From the NCBI RefSeq assembly GCF_021531595.1, contig NZ_JADYUD010000007.1, positions 47,387 through 111,386 on the forward strand: a stretch of DNA of 64,000 bases. The letters are read 5' to 3'. The DNA comes from Fusobacterium perfoetens (lineage in GTDB: Bacteria; Fusobacteriota; Fusobacteriia; Fusobacteriales; Fusobacteriaceae). Below are positions 63,884-64,000 of this stretch, in pieces; the stretch's first letter is position 1, and each line of letters starts with the position of its first letter. Both the position numbers and the translations under genes were made by a program. The notes under the pieces are model-generated. The model ran no database searches, was not told the DNA's origin, and worked only from the letters and a program-made list of their open reading frames with translations.

Positions 63884-64000
63884 AAATCTTGTCTACGAGA
63901 TAAATAAGTAGATGAAACAAAAAGGACATTAACAACAGAATAGAGAATAATATGACAAAACAAGCAAACCTTAATTGGTGTTAAATAAGTAAGTAAACAT

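Noticed and set aside
63884..64000. Start of the 16S rRNA gene
   Set aside because: The conserved 5' end (AGAGTTTGATC) is not reached before base 64000; only promoter and leader are visible.

Overview
The window is very AT-rich and packed with genes. It reads as part of the chromosome of a Fusobacterium-type anaerobe (F. varium/ulcerans/mortiferum-like). This rests on codon and base use, Gram-negative features (heptose kinase, secretin), an [FeFe]-hydrogenase, serine deamination and the gene order around the origin. No 16S sequence is inside the window, so the species is not fixed.

Left part (1-9.4 kb), leftward: a phosphate regulon pstC-pstA-pstB-phoU-phoB-phoR with its Pho box; a response regulator/histidine kinase/CpxP-like envelope-stress operon; and heptose-7-phosphate kinase with ispF. 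9.4-18.6 kb: one operon for a reduced type IV pilus/type II secretion-like machine (secretin, PilO/PilN-like proteins, four or more prepilin-like proteins, prepilin peptidase, GspF, GspE). 18.7-22.9 kb: a stand-alone sensor-domain protein, L-serine ammonia-lyase, a PfoR-type membrane protein and a divergent XRE-cupin regulator. 22.9-24.4 kb: three unrecognised small membrane proteins.

24.4-53.4 kb is one metabolic super-locus. A ten-gene operon makes molybdenum cofactor and matures a selenium-dependent molybdenum hydroxylase (yqeC-mocA fusion, yqeB, moaA, xdhC, MOSC, moeA, moaC, modA, modB, mog). Next is the anaerobic purine/uric-acid degradation set (xdh, hyuA, a short ygfK, a uric acid/xanthine permease, ssnA), an electron-bifurcating-type [FeFe]-hydrogenase hydCBA, a sigma-54 activator, ygeX (frameshifted), ygeY, a D-aminoacylase-like amidohydrolase and a second, frameshifted sigma-54 activator. 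I find two sigma-54 (-24/-12) promoters, ahead of ssnA and ygeX, each with its own family of inverted-repeat sites upstream: TTATCA-N3-TGATAA (six copies) and TTCTCA-N3-TGAGAA (three copies).

53.6-64 kb is the origin end: a stand-alone pstS whose Pho box matches that of pstC in spacing, HU, then the classical leftward series mnmG-mnmE-jag-yidC-yidD-rnpA-rpmH. Where dnaA would normally follow there is instead a divergent gene for a plasmid-type replication initiator (RepA-like). It is preceded by about 900 bp of very AT-rich DNA with five copies of a 20-bp repeat; two more copies flank mnmG. The window ends in an rRNA-type promoter and leader. Three apparent frame disruptions (18.57, 48.06 and 52.13 kb) need checking against raw reads.
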